Source: Epiperipatus broadwayi (taxonomy: Eukaryota > Onychophora > Udeonychophora > Euonychophora > Peripatidae). Taken from it: 64,000 nt of DNA. The notes beneath the pieces are model-generated. The model ran no database searches and was not told where the DNA came from. It worked only from the letters and a program-made list of their open reading frames with translations. Position numbers and translations under genes: made by a program. Shown here piece by piece: positions 38,401 through 49,035 of this stretch. The DNA lies in the NCBI GenBank assembly GCA_028023455.1, contig JAQFVV010012434.1, forward strand, positions 8,119,355-8,183,354, written 5' to 3'. How positions within the stretch are numbered: the stretch's first letter is position 1; each line of letters opens with the position of its first letter.

Positions 38401-40082
38401 AATTTAAATCTTTTTTTTGCATGAGTAATTTATTACAATTATATAATTCTATTAATATTTTTTACTATCATTACCACATGAAGTTTTCTCATAGATATAA
38501 ATGTGTCAAATTTAACAAACATAATTAAGCACACCACAACTATTGTAAAGATAACAAAAATGATACGATGCTCAATAACAGAAATCTATATCATACCGCT
38601 TAAATTTTTAAGTTTATAATATAAAAAGAATTACACTTTAAAATAATTTATAATATAGGTTCAAGTGTATATATAGAAAATATACCAAAATATCTTGGTG
38701 TGTAGTATTGTTTACTTAACACAAAATATCATGTCTTGTGCAGCATAAACACATTTGCATTAACAGTGGCAATTCCCTCTATATCACTCTAATTTAATAA
38801 TAATGTATAATTAATGAATATTAGCATATTGTGATAACCAGTTTTCAAACTAGTTTTCAAAATAATAATCACTATATTGCTTGTTAACGTCCACTATTTA
38901 AGCTACTGACATGAAAGATTCATCATTCTAAGGATTTAAATTGAACTTTTTTGCCATGTTAGCAATTTTGAGATGTGAGACCATCTTAGGTGAACTGTGG
39001 AGTTGTTGTTTTTTTTAAATCATAAGAAAGCCAATTTTTTTAAAAAATAGTTAAATTATATCATTCAGTTATTGGTTAATATATAGATATCTAGATATTT
39101 TAGCTTGTATGTAAAAATATTAGATTAGTCTTGATTGATCAGATAAATACCCTTACTAGTTTAAAAAAAAGCACAAAGATATGATTGTAATCTACATTCA
39201 TCACTTGTGAGAATATGCAATATTTCTGCAAGTAATAATTCTTTTAATTTTTCCCACTTACTTATTTAACTATTTTAAAGTAATATTTAGATAAATAATT
39301 GGAATTTTTAATTATCTCAATAATATGCTAACTAAAAGCCTTTTGATTCAACCAGTATATTAGACACATAGCACATATCAATTCAATTCCATGATTAAAT
39401 TGTACTGGTTAGCACTTTCTTATAAAGATGGTTTTAAAGTATGGCAAATATATAAAAAAAGTATAAATTGAAAGTCATATATAAATTGATATTTACAAAA
39501 GTATGCATCTGACTTTTTATCAAAACTATTTCATTAGTTAAGAAAATTGTTTTTGAATCAAACCCACAAAGGATTATAATTTTTAAGTTATTATCTTGAA
39601 TAGTATGATAAAAGAGTTGATATGGACAACTCACTATTTCTCATTGAAAATGCTAACATCCAGAAATAAATTTTATTGTCCAATGATTGCTTATGATTAC
39701 ATAATTGCTTGTCTAAAAAATGTAATGTAAGTTTGAATTCTCTGCTTATAAAGAGAGAATGTATCTATGCAATTGGACAATGAAAAGACAATGCAACTAA
39801 ACAACTAGTCATTACAAGGAAGAAATAACTAAGGATCATTTTGATAATAATTTGTCATTCTTTTATCACAATTTATTAATAGCATTTCAATATTTAAGTG
39901 ATTTTATAAACTATAATATTACCCAATGCATCTGCATTAATAATAATTAAAATTTTACCATTTATTTATTGTTTTTATTAATAACTAAAAAATTACATTT
40001 TATACATTTTTATTTTATAAAAACCTTTTTAGAAACTGCTTTGTAATTAAAAATTTTAAGCATTAATCTTTATCAATGATTG
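35406..40082. other. Mostly unassigned AT-rich DNA
   Basis: Two weak inverted repeats are visible. One spans 35940-36110, with 'agtactatcacactta' mirrored by 'taagtgtgatagcact'. The other spans about 39672-39787, with 'ttgtccaat' mirrored by 'attggacaa'. The stretch 'gaaagcactaagccat' near 36015 recurs near 40430, so it is probably a dispersed repeat. A more balanced patch at 37080-37400 could not be identified. Confidence 0.45.
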
Positions 40083-40320
40083 CAAGATAAAAGGATAATA
40101 TAAACAATGAGGATTGCCAATTCCTCTACAAGCTTTATGATAAATTCTTAGCCAGAGCCAGCACTTAAAATATCTCTGTCAGGAACCCCTCCCCAAACCC
40201 CTGATCATGGTTTCGTGCTTTGGCACTCCTCAGAGAGGTGTCAGGGTAGGTTCAGACACTAGATCTAAAATACCAACTCAAAGCCAATATATCTGTTTCA
40301 CAACATAAAGGTAAAAATTA
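40083..40320. other. Patch of higher GC, possible repeat fragment
   Basis: Around 40180-40250 the sequence is notably GC-richer than its surroundings ('ccccaaacccctgatcatgg', 'cactcctcagagaggtgtca'). The abrupt edges suggest an inserted element. I cannot assign it. Confidence 0.35.
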
Positions 40321-40511
40321 TATGAAAAAATTTCAATTATTTCTTCTTAATTAATGTAAATCTAGTATCTTCATATATAATATGAATCTAATTAATATAG
40401 GCTATGAATATGGAGACCTAAGTTCTCCAAAAGCACTAAGCCATATAATTCTTTTTCTAATAATACTAAGCTTCACTTTTTTGCATAAAATGCAATTTAA
40501 AACTTACTATG

Positions 40512-40607
40512 TTTTTTTTTTCATATGTCAAATGCATTAGGAAGCAAACCCAGACCAGCTTCTTGGAAGGCAGCTATGCTAACCACTAGGTTACCAATGC
40601 TTGTTGT
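40512..40607 (-). mobile_element. tRNA-Gly-like SINE
   Basis: On the minus strand it reads GCATTGGTAACC, TAGTGGTTAGCATAGCTGCC, then TTCCAAGAAGC and GGGTTTGCTTCC, closely following a eukaryotic tRNA-Gly with anticodon TCC (A box TAGTGGTTAGC, B box GGTTTGCTTCC). It then runs into TGCATTTGACATATG and an A-run. The B box departs from consensus, and the tail and A-run show that it is a SINE, not a functional tRNA gene. It shares its tail with the SINE at 44593-44700. Confidence 0.75.
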
Positions 40608-43194
40608 AGTAATTTTGTAATAAATTCACTAATGCAGCCGATATGTTTGCAATTAGTCAAGTCTATTAATATTGGACCAAAACTGTTGCTAAGCAACATC
40701 TTTTTAGTCATAAAGATGTCTTGTTGAATATATCTGCTATCAGAAAGATATTTTTGATTTTTCTTTATCATATCCTGACCATAGAAAATATTTGAAATGG
40801 ATATTTATTTTTATGATGAGAGTTATAAATATTTTCCTGGTCGGAGTTTGCTTTTATATAAAACATGAAGCAAAAAACTATTGCTTTTAATTAACATAAG
40901 AAGTGTTCAAAAAATTAAGAAATACTTATGAATAATCATATTATGAGACAAAATGACAAAAGTATCATAAACATATCTCAATCATAAAAGTAGATTTTTA
41001 TTTTTGAAAATAACTTTTTTCTAAATTTTCTATAAAAATTAGACCAATGCTGAAAAATTAATGAGAGAGCTATCTAAATCTAATACTTATTTGTACATTT
41101 GATTATCTAAAAAAATATATTGATAACCAATCTTCTATTGAACTCATAAAAAATAGGATAGCTCAATATTTTTCAAACCTTCAATAGCTTGACTTATAAT
41201 TACACAAGTAAAAAGCTGGATCAGTATTCCAATCTCACAAAAATGCCATTGTTAATTTACCATCTCTAACAAGCTAAAGAAATAATTTGTGTGTTTAGGT
41301 AGGATGGCATCTGTGTTAAATGAAACAGTAAATATGAACTTACAAACTATGCTTGAATTAATGAGATTTCTTGTTTATGATTTTTTGCCTATCCATGTAT
41401 AGAAAATGCATTTATCTCCAAAAGAAAAATCTTCATTTTGGTTTAAGTTTTATAAATTTCAAAAATTCCTAAGTCAATAATTCCTTTTGAGATCAATTGT
41501 AATTATTGGTTCTTTAAGTAATGCATTAGCTATTTTACTAAATTAATATTTATAGCTGCATTTAACACAAATTCCAACCTATATTATGAGAAGCATATCA
41601 TTTCATTAAAATTTTTAAATTTATCGTAGAATGGTATTTTGGTAAGTTTTGATATTTTTCTTTTTTCAAGCATGGCTGTGAATTAAGCTATTGAAATTTT
41701 GAAAAATGTGCAGCTGGATGTTTAACAGAGTTTTGTTTTGGTGATCAGATGCACAAGCAAATAATAAATGAATTATAACAACCCCAATTTTTTCTACATT
41801 ATTCTGCATTTTTTTTAAAAACTTAGTAAAAATATTAGAACATCATTATGGCTAAGATGTTGCTATAAAATTTCATTATAAGTCTGTTTTTTTTTTCATA
41901 AATTTTTTAAATATTTGTTAACATCAAATTTATTATAAAGATAGAAAACAATAATCAACTTTTTTTTAGATATTTGAATTAAAAAAAATAAAGATGTTTT
42001 TTTGTCTCATATCTATATTAAAGACAAATCTTTTTGAGCTATGACACTTAAAAAAAAAAGACAAATCTTTTTGAAGGTATCAAAATTAGCTAGAACGTTG
42101 TGGGATACAACAAAAACTTTCTGATAATGAACATATTCACTAAAGATATTTTGCTTGCAACAGTTTTGATCCCAATATTGTTAATAAGCCTCTTTGCTGT
42201 AATAAAGAGTGATGCCCGCCAGAAAGTTGCATGTATTAGTATGAAAAATCAATAGTTTTTACATAATAACCAGATTTCATTTTGATGAACACCTTGTTAA
42301 ATATAACAATAAATTTTAAAATTACTAAATAAAAACTATTAATGTGAAGTTGAAAATACTATTGAGCATGGGGAGATTGTATGTGTCAGGCTACATATTT
42401 AAGGGTCCTATGCTCTCAAAATAAAAAAAGGATTACATGAATTTGTCAGTCATGAGGCACATCAAATGTCAAAATATACCTTCTGCAGAGCCATCTTTTC
42501 TTCATTGATGAAACCAACTAAAATTACTTTAATTTAATATTGAGATCATATCAAAATCAAAAATAATATGGCTGTTTTTGTTTTAAATCATCTTGTAAAG
42601 CAAACAACTTTCATTGTTCAGCACAATGATGATATAATTATACTTTTGAAGATTTATCATTCTTATAGTAATGCATATATTTTTAATATCCTGGACTTAC
42701 TTTGATTATTAATAGAAAGCATTGTAAGCATAGTATGGCTTCACTATTATAAACCATCTTATACAACAAATAATTGAAAGTGGTTCAAATGATACTGCAG
42801 TAACAATTCAGATAAATACCTTTTATGTATGCAATACTTAACAATCTTTCCAATACAATATGACTCTAGTCTTTGTTTCCAGATCTTTCTATAGTTTCTA
42901 TACTTATAAGAGATTTCCATTTTCATAGTAGACTTTTAGGTGTATATCAATAAGGATTTGGTAGGTTGTCAACTTTTAGAATAAATCAATTTAAACAACA
43001 TACTCTTATTTTATGAAAGGCTTAAGCACCAAGAAACATTACATTTATGAAAATGGGAAACAGAAACAACCCATTTAAGTTTTATTTCAATAAAAATAGT
43101 TTGCCATTATGTGATAAACTACTAATATTGGACTAATGGTAATTATAAACCAAGGTTAATCACTTTTTAAATTTATATTCCCATAGCTTAATGT
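40608..43194. other. Unassigned AT-rich DNA, possibly decayed transposon
   Basis: I tested both strands for hAT- and mariner-type transposase motifs and found nothing convincing. The direct repeat 'agacaaatctttttga' occurs twice near 42022 and 42060. Confidence 0.4.
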
Positions 43195-43975
43195 TATTTT
43201 GTTTTGAAATGGAATTTAAGGAAAGCTAACTGGAATTGAAAAACTGGATAATTTGGAAAATAGTATCAATAAAATCTTTCCAATTTTCTCTTTCTATGAA
43301 TAGACTTAAAACACTTTTAATAATAGCAGTTAGAAAGTCAATATCTAATGGATATTGAAAGCAAACCATTCTAGATTGAAAGAAAATCAGCAGTGATCAT
43401 TACGGTCATTTTTTTAAATCAAAGATTCTGAAATTGCTAATAAATTTTAAAATTACTTGATAAAACAACTAAGAAGCAAAAACTTACAATATTTAGTTAT
43501 AAAGCTGGATCTTTTTTTGTTTGTAGATAAAAGTACCTCCAAAAGATCTATATGGTTACTGGTAATGAATTTACCAAAACTTATATGCCAAACTTCGAAA
43601 TCCAAGATTGATAGATGAGAAAAAGCATCATTTAATAAAAGCTGTTGATGCTGATGAACTTAAACTTGCTCTTGATTGTCTTAAACAAAGAAGGTCCCTA
43701 AAGCAGATAGTATACTCCCAGAGTTTCTAAAGCACAGTTGGCAAAACTATTCAGTAATATTACTCATACAGAAACTATTCCAGAAATTTAACATTAAAAC
43801 AAAACTATAGCAATCTTAAAACCAATAAACTTACCAAAGATCAAAAAGCTGTTGCTTAATATCACCTTTATGTGTTTGTTTCTAGCTTTATAAATGAATC
43901 TCATTATCCAAGAATTTTGTCAATAATTGAGAACCATCTACCTATAGAGACGTCTGGATGAAGCTATCCAGAAAG
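43195..43975 (+). mobile_element. LINE relic: endonuclease-RT linker and N-terminal reverse transcriptase
   Basis: Broken-frame translation shows a linker typical of jockey/CR1-like LINEs: A-N-W-N near the start, then K-S-I-.-N-G-Y-.-K-Q-T-I-.-.-W around 43345-43380. Then comes the RT entry motif D-A-D-E-L-K-L-A-L-D-C-L-K-Q at about 43648-43690, followed by P-E-F-L-K-H (frame-shifted), A-I-L-K-P-N-K-L, and I-I-E-N-H-L-P-I-E at about 43924-43953. The relic stops there, before the catalytic F-A-D-D block. Several stops and frameshifts make it non-functional. It is a different lineage from the RTE-like relic at 58-60 kb. Confidence 0.7.
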
Positions 43976-44592
43976 AAGTTGCTTTAACAAATTTATTTTT
44001 AAAGATTTTTTATTAGATAACTGTTGGAAGATTTTGACAGGATTATTTTAGTTTTCTATTTTTTAAGTATAATTTATTAATGTTATTGTCATTTATTTAT
44101 TTATTTAAAAATAGTAGAAATAAATTAAATGGCATTGTTCTATCTCAATTTTTTTCCATTTTTCTTTATTAAATTTTAAAATCTTTTAAAAATATTTTTG
44201 ATTAAACTAACCATTTCTAAATAGTTAAAAGTTTATACAAGTTGAGAAAGAACAACCTTTTTAACGCCATGTGTTCACCTCATTTATTGTTCTTGATCTT
44301 TTAAATGCTTTTTCTGCTTTTGCCTTTGTTTTTAGAAGTTGTCTTTTGTTTTTTATTGACATTTTACATGAATATTCATTATTTTTTTTATTTTTAATAA
44401 AACTATACAGATACTTTATATTTTTGTTCAATTTTATATATCACATCCTTGGATATTCAGAAGTGACTTTCTAAAAATAAATGTTTTAATGTTACTTCCT
44501 TTAATTAATTAATAACGTAATTTTTTTTTAAAAATAACTAATTATTTGTAGTTCGTAACATCAGAAAGGTGTAATAAAAGTTTTTTTTTGTC
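43976..44592. other. Unassigned AT-rich DNA
   Basis: The hydrophobic 67-codon frame at 44271-44474 is T-rich and matches nothing. It is treated as chance. Confidence 0.45.
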
Positions 44593-44700
44593 AAGCGTTG
44601 TTAGCCGAGAGATCATCGTAGCTGCCTTGCAAGCAAGTAGTTGGTTGCAAACGGTTGTGGGTTCGCCTCTCGGCCGATGCTATGACATGTGAAAAAAAAA
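44593..44700 (+). mobile_element. tRNA-derived SINE abutting the receptor gene
   Basis: Reads GTTAGCCGAGAGATCATCG, TAGCTGCCTTGCAAGCAAG and GGGTTCGCCTCTCGGCC, then TATGACATGTG and an A-run. The CTGCCTTGCAAG loop region parallels CTGCCTTCCAAG of the SINE at 40.5 kb, and the TGACATRTG tail is shared. The flanks AAAAGTTTTTTTT (left) and AAAGTTTATTTTTT (right) look like a target duplication. GCCGAGAG and CTCTCGGC can pair, but the arms do not make a proper tRNA cloverleaf, so it is not a working tRNA. Confidence 0.7.
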
Positions 44701-44702
44701 GT

Positions 44703-45692
44703 TTATTTTTTAAAATTTACAAAGTTTACCGAATCTTTTGCACAACAAAATACTTTTTTTAAAAATTTCCGGAATTTTAAATTAAACCATATATATGAAT
44801 AAAAATAAATGAACAAGCTTAACTTAAAAAAAAAAGTTTCCGTGATTTTTAAATATCGATATAATTCAGTGCAGGAATTGTATTTTATTAAAACAGTAAA
44901 CGTAGATAAGCTTGGCACAAACAAGAACATAAATAGACAAGTTTTAGTTAGAAAGAAAAACATAACGTTTTTACGCAAGTTTTCTACCGTGGGATTATTA
45001 ACGATATTACTAAAACTATTATTACTCGAATGAGAAATAAAAGATTTAAACTTTATAATTGTTTGAATATTTAACACCAACATAAATATTAACGGTATAA
45101 AAATAAAGCCTAAATATCTAAAATATTCATAAAACATCATTAGATGACTTTTGAAATTTTCATTATTATAATTGTAATAGTTTGATGTAGAAAGAGAGCT
45201 CTTACTGGAAGGACGTAAAAAGTGTTCAAAATTTAAAAAGCAATAAGGTGAATGGAATAAAAAAGTAACAATCCATAATATTACTATAACAAATTTGGAT
45301 CGTTTTGCAAGATTTTCTCCATGAAATGTAGTTGCCTTGTTGATTGCTAAATAATGATAAAATATTATAAAGGTAGCGCTCACAAATATAATCGCTAATC
45401 CTGTTTCACGACAATAGTTAGCTCCATAATGTACCAAGTAATGAGAATCTATAAACAAAAGAGTATATAGACAATAAGTAATATCTCCACCACTGATAAG
45501 AAACGTTGCAATTGCCATAGAAAATATAAAAGGAGATGTTTTGCTTTTAAAATCAGAATATGAATAAACTACACATAATATAATATCACACAATATTGAT
45601 TTGATCGATATTATTAGCCAAATTATTAAAAGCACTAAGTCATCAGCTTCTATAAAGTCAAATAAGTAAGATGTAGCATTAGTAGTTCTCAT
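44703..45692 (-). CDS. Divergent class A (rhodopsin-like) G-protein-coupled receptor, 329 aa
   Basis: Seven hydrophobic segments lie near residues 18-45, 53-79, 94-116, 133-154, 192-213, 243-269 and 286-304. Family marks: N-glycosylation site N5-A-T; D70 in helix 2; C94 at the top of helix 3; Y-H-Y-L-A-I at 112-117 in place of D-R-Y; W140 and P149 in helix 4; P200 in helix 5; F-V-P (258-260) where C-W-x-P is usual; and an amphipathic N-L-K-F-R-K-F helix 8 followed by C-C (316-317), a likely palmitoylation site. NPxxY is not conserved, and the second extracellular loop has no cysteine for the usual disulfide. The ATG at 45692 is chosen because the longer frame starts only at TTG and an in-frame TAA lies just upstream. 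The frame is intact in one exon, which argues for function. Ligand unknown; a chemosensory or peptide receptor is possible. Confidence 0.75.
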   Translation of the reverse strand: MRTTNATSYLFDFIEADDLVLLIIWLIISIKSILCDIILCVVYSYSDFKSKTSPFIFSMAIATFLISGGDITYCLYTLLFIDSHYLVHYGANYCRETGLAIIFVSATFIIFYHYLAINKATTFHGENLAKRSKFVIVILWIVTFLFHSPYCFLNFEHFLRPSSKSSLSTSNYYNYNNENFKSHLMMFYEYFRYLGFIFIPLIFMLVLNIQTIIKFKSFISHSSNNSFSNIVNNPTVENLRKNVMFFFLTKTCLFMFLFVPSLSTFTVLIKYNSCTELYRYLKITETFFFKLSLFIYFYSYIWFNLKFRKFLKKVFCCAKDSVNFVNFKK

Positions 45693-45728
45693 ATTTTCTT
45701 CTAACAATGTTCCAGTACAAGAGATTTA

Positions 45729-45745
45729 CTGAAAAGAAAAAGCAG
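45729..45745 (-). promoter_or_regulatory. Candidate 3' splice site upstream of the receptor
   Basis: On the minus strand CTTTTTCTTTTCAG is followed by TAAATCTC, an acceptor-like pyrimidine tract. Because TAA is then in frame with the receptor, any exon starting here would be 5' UTR, with a non-coding exon further upstream. Confidence 0.4.
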
Positions 45746-46601
45746 AAAATTATAATTAAAAAAAAAAAGATTCAAAATGCATATTCTATAATCATAATAA
45801 CCTTAGATAAATATTTATTTAATTACATTTTCACATATTTGTGTATGCAAACATTAATAATTTTAATATAAATTATATGTGCATTTTTGCATAAATTTTA
45901 ATTATAATGCAACTAGGTAAAATATCTAATAAAAACTGGTATTGTAAATTGAAATTAAGCCACATTATAATGACATATATCTAATTCATTACTAATTTAA
46001 CACAAGCTGGAATGCTTTAGTTTTTGCACTACTTTAGAAAAGAAATGTAGATTAGAAATGAAAACTAAAAAACATCACAACTTCATAAATATTTTCACAA
46101 ATAACTAAGATTTTCTTGTCAAAATTTATACAAAAGAATAGAATTTTCATGGATTTATAAATACTAACAATTTTAGCAGAATTTTCTTTCATATTTTTAC
46201 ATAAATTTCAGTTATATGGTAATCTGGCAAAGTACCTATTAAAAACTAAATTTGCAAACTGATTTCACACTATCTTACTAATATTATTTATTTGACAAGT
46301 ATTCGTGTTTATTATATATTCCTCATATAAACTAGGATATAAGCTAAAAGTATCCCACTTTGTTTTAATTAATAGTATGTCAGAGAAATAATACTATTAG
46401 ATGACATAATTTTTGTTCACAATATCGGTTTTTAATTGACATCCAGTCTAGTTATATCATGACTGAATTTTATTTAAAACATACATGGAAAACATTTTGT
46501 TAAAATTACTAATATTGATATTCGTAAGGTTCTAAAAATATACTAATTATTATCAATAATTCTTTATGAGAGAGACTTGGGTTTTTTTTTTTTTTGGAAA
46601 A
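45746..46601. other. Unassigned AT-rich DNA upstream of the receptor
   Basis: No coding exon, CpG-rich patch or recognisable promoter stands out. It presumably holds the receptor's 5' end if that gene is transcribed from here. Confidence 0.4.
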
Positions 46602-47500
46602 TATGAGGGGTACTCAAAAATAACCAAAATCATTCTCTGGTGGCCATATCTATTGTAGTACATACTACTGCTTCTAGATATCGATAGTGAGTATCCTTCT
46701 ACATAAATCTGACAAATGATATCTTTTTGTAAAATTGTTGTCACACATAGTACATTTTTTTGTAAAGTATATTTAACATATTTATCAATTTTTGTAATAG
46801 CTGAAAAGTTGGAACAATGTGCAAATCTGATTTCTTTTAGAAAAACAGCAGGTAAGACTGCTGTAATGCTTGAAAGAACTTACAAGCAAGACCACTTAAA
46901 ATACAAGTTTACATATACTGTAATAGAAATATTAAATTTATCATATTCCAAACAAAAGCATGGAAAGTGAAGTCAAATGATAAGGCAATGTTGATTTTTG
47001 TTTGAATGCAAATAGTGACTGTTCACTAAACTTTCATTCATAATGATAAAGCATTTAAAACCTAAAATGTCTGAAACTTTTGTATAATGCAGTAAAATGT
47101 AAATGTCCCATTTTGTGGCAATGTGAGGAGTGCATGGTTAATTATGACGGTGTGGTTAGCACATAATGGTTGAGTGTAAACAGTTTGTAATTAAATTAAG
47201 CAAGACTCAGCTGATCCATCAACCACATTTGCTGATCTCACTCTGTGCAACTTCTTTTTAATCTCTTGAATAAAAAAATGTTTCTTTTTTGCAGACTTAG
47301 AAGTAGTGAATAAAAAACAATGGAGGAGTTAAAATGTATCACTTTGCAAGTATTTTCGGAGCTACTTCAAGTAAAGATATGTTCATACATGTGCATTGTA
47401 TTGAATATATACATTGAAAGTTATTCAATTTGCAACAATTAAAAATAAATATACAATTTTTTGTTATAAAATCCTGGTTATTTTTGAGACCCCCTTCATA
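46602..47500 (+). mobile_element. Mariner-like DNA transposon relic, internally deleted
   Basis: Terminal inverted repeats of about 25-28 bp share CTCAAAAATAACC: TGAGGGGTACTC at the left and, inverted, TGAAGGGGGTCTC at the right. A TA dinucleotide lies on each side (46602-46603 and 47499-47500), the standard mariner target duplication. Internal translation shows an N-terminal helix-turn-helix remnant, E-K-L-E-Q-C-A-N-L-I-S-F-R-K-T-A-G-K-T-A, near 46800-46860. Near 47215-47275 is A-D-L-T-L-C-N-F-F-L, matching the mariner C-terminal P-D-L-x-P-C-D-F-F-L-F block with the catalytic Asp replaced by Asn. The element is about 0.9 kb against a usual 1.3 kb, so the middle of the transposase is missing. 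Dead copy. Confidence 0.8.
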
Positions 47501-48337
47501 TACAGAAAGTTGTGATCGTTTCAGTTTTTATGCACATATATTATTAATGTCTGACCTATATCCTTTATATAAAAAGGTAGAACAGAAATTAAATTGGTTT
47601 ACTAGAGAGTTAGATAAATATTGTTACTAAATGGTTTTATTTTAGCTTACGATGTTAGTTTTTAATTGATATTTTGCCTGGTTTAAATATAGCAGAATTT
47701 ATCTACACTGGAAATATATTGAGACACACTAGCTCATGAACACAACTCAGTAGATGTAACTAGTATATGTGCTATATACTTATAGCACTTATAAAAATAA
47801 CAAAAATTAGCATGACAAAAATTACTTATGTAAATATTAAAATAGAAATATTTATTAATTAATTAAATGGATAATAAAACTTTTTATATTTTGAAATAAA
47901 TTATTTACAAATAAATAAAAAATAATTTTCTGATATAAAAGGATTATTTAATTTATTTTTTGATTTTAATATAAATCTAGAAAGAAAAATATCTTTATAT
48001 AAATGAAGATGTGTACATTAATCGATATGTAAGTAAGAAAGTTTATTTCAGTAGTCTATATTTAAAAGATTAAAACAAGTTAAGTACAATACTATTTTGA
48101 ATCTACTGATTTTGAAAAACCTAAAGTAAGCAACAACAGTCAATATAATATGCTTATATTCTTGTTCCATTAATTAAAAAGTACTTGGTTTTAACTCTTC
48201 TATTTATCAATATGCACATTTCATAATATATTATATAAATATTAAGTCTTACTTTACCAAAGAAAGAAAGCTGATTCTAGGAGTCACCAAACTGGAAGGC
48301 TTTGGGGCAACCTGATAGTCAAATCAATTCTTTCTTT
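47501..48337. other. Unassigned AT-rich DNA
   Basis: Nothing recognised. Just before the right edge 'ggggcaac' (48304) mirrors 'gttgcccc' (48338). Confidence 0.4.
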
Positions 48338-48402
48338 GTTGCCCCATAGCTCAATGTGTGTGGGCAGAGGTTGTTTGCTAAATCTGAAGTTCAGATAGTA
48401 TA
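48338..48402 (+). mobile_element. Possible tRNA-like SINE fragment
   Basis: GCCCCATAGCTCAATGTG followed by GGCAGAGG and TTGTTTGCTAAATCTGAAG resembles the A-box and anticodon half of a tRNA. No clear B box or tail follows, so this could be chance. Confidence 0.3.
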
Positions 48403-48812
48403 AAAGCTAATTATTAATCAAAAGCTGGATTTAGTTAAACTGTCTGTTCTAATTAATTAAGAAATTGATACAGAAACACAGGCAAAATATACCTGTAGAT
48501 AATGGAAGAATATTTCTAAATGTATATGTCATCAATACATGAAATCTATTTATTGTACATACATATAGAAAAACAGACAAAAAACTACTATATTCCTAGA
48601 AATTATACATATATTATGCACATATTATCTTATTGTATAATAATTTCAGTACTACAGTAATTGCAAAAAAAAAATATTACCCAAAGAAAAGACTATTTCT
48701 CATATTATGATAATTTCTTCTATTTGTACATTACAGTTATATTTCAGATATTAATTCTAATTTTAATACATAGATATCAGTGATTTCCAATAAATATAAA
48801 ATATATGCGGGA
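48403..48812. other. Unassigned AT-rich DNA
   Basis: Nothing recognised. Confidence 0.4.
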
Positions 48813-49035
48813 TTTGAAGTCAGACTTTCACATGACCCACTACTCTCAGTGCCATCTCATATTGCTGACCTACCTGATCACACACATGTTGAAAAGATAA
48901 ATAATCACCAATATATGTATTTCATGCTAAAACAGCAATCATCAGTTGGTCCAGATTATGTGTGTGATCAGGTGGATCTGCATTATGAGATGGCACTGAG
49001 AGTAGTGGGTCATGTGAAAATCTTCAAATTCCACA
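48813..49035. repeat. Truncated family F foldback
   Basis: The left arm (48813 to about 48890) runs 'tttcacatgacccactactc', 'tcagtgccatctcat', 'ctgatcacacaca'. The right arm (about 48957-49035) is its inverse. Between them lie F landmarks 'agataaataatcaccaatat' and 'agcaatcatcagttggtcc'. The arms are about 75 bp with few mismatches. Confidence 0.7.

Noticed and set aside
41150-42700. Possible hAT-type transposase relic
   Set aside because: Neither strand gave an ordered set of hAT motifs; weak resemblances were no better than chance in AT-rich DNA.
44271-44474. Hydrophobic 67-codon frame near the receptor
   Set aside because: The Phe/Leu/Ile composition follows from T-rich DNA. There is no similarity to the receptor or another family.
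44593-44700. Functional tRNA gene
   Set aside because: The arms do not form a proper cloverleaf, and the sequence runs into a shared SINE tail and A-run with apparent target duplication.
45693-45707. Upstream TTG as start of the receptor
   Set aside because: Non-AUG start is unlikely when an ATG lies 15 nt downstream, and an in-frame TAA lies just upstream.
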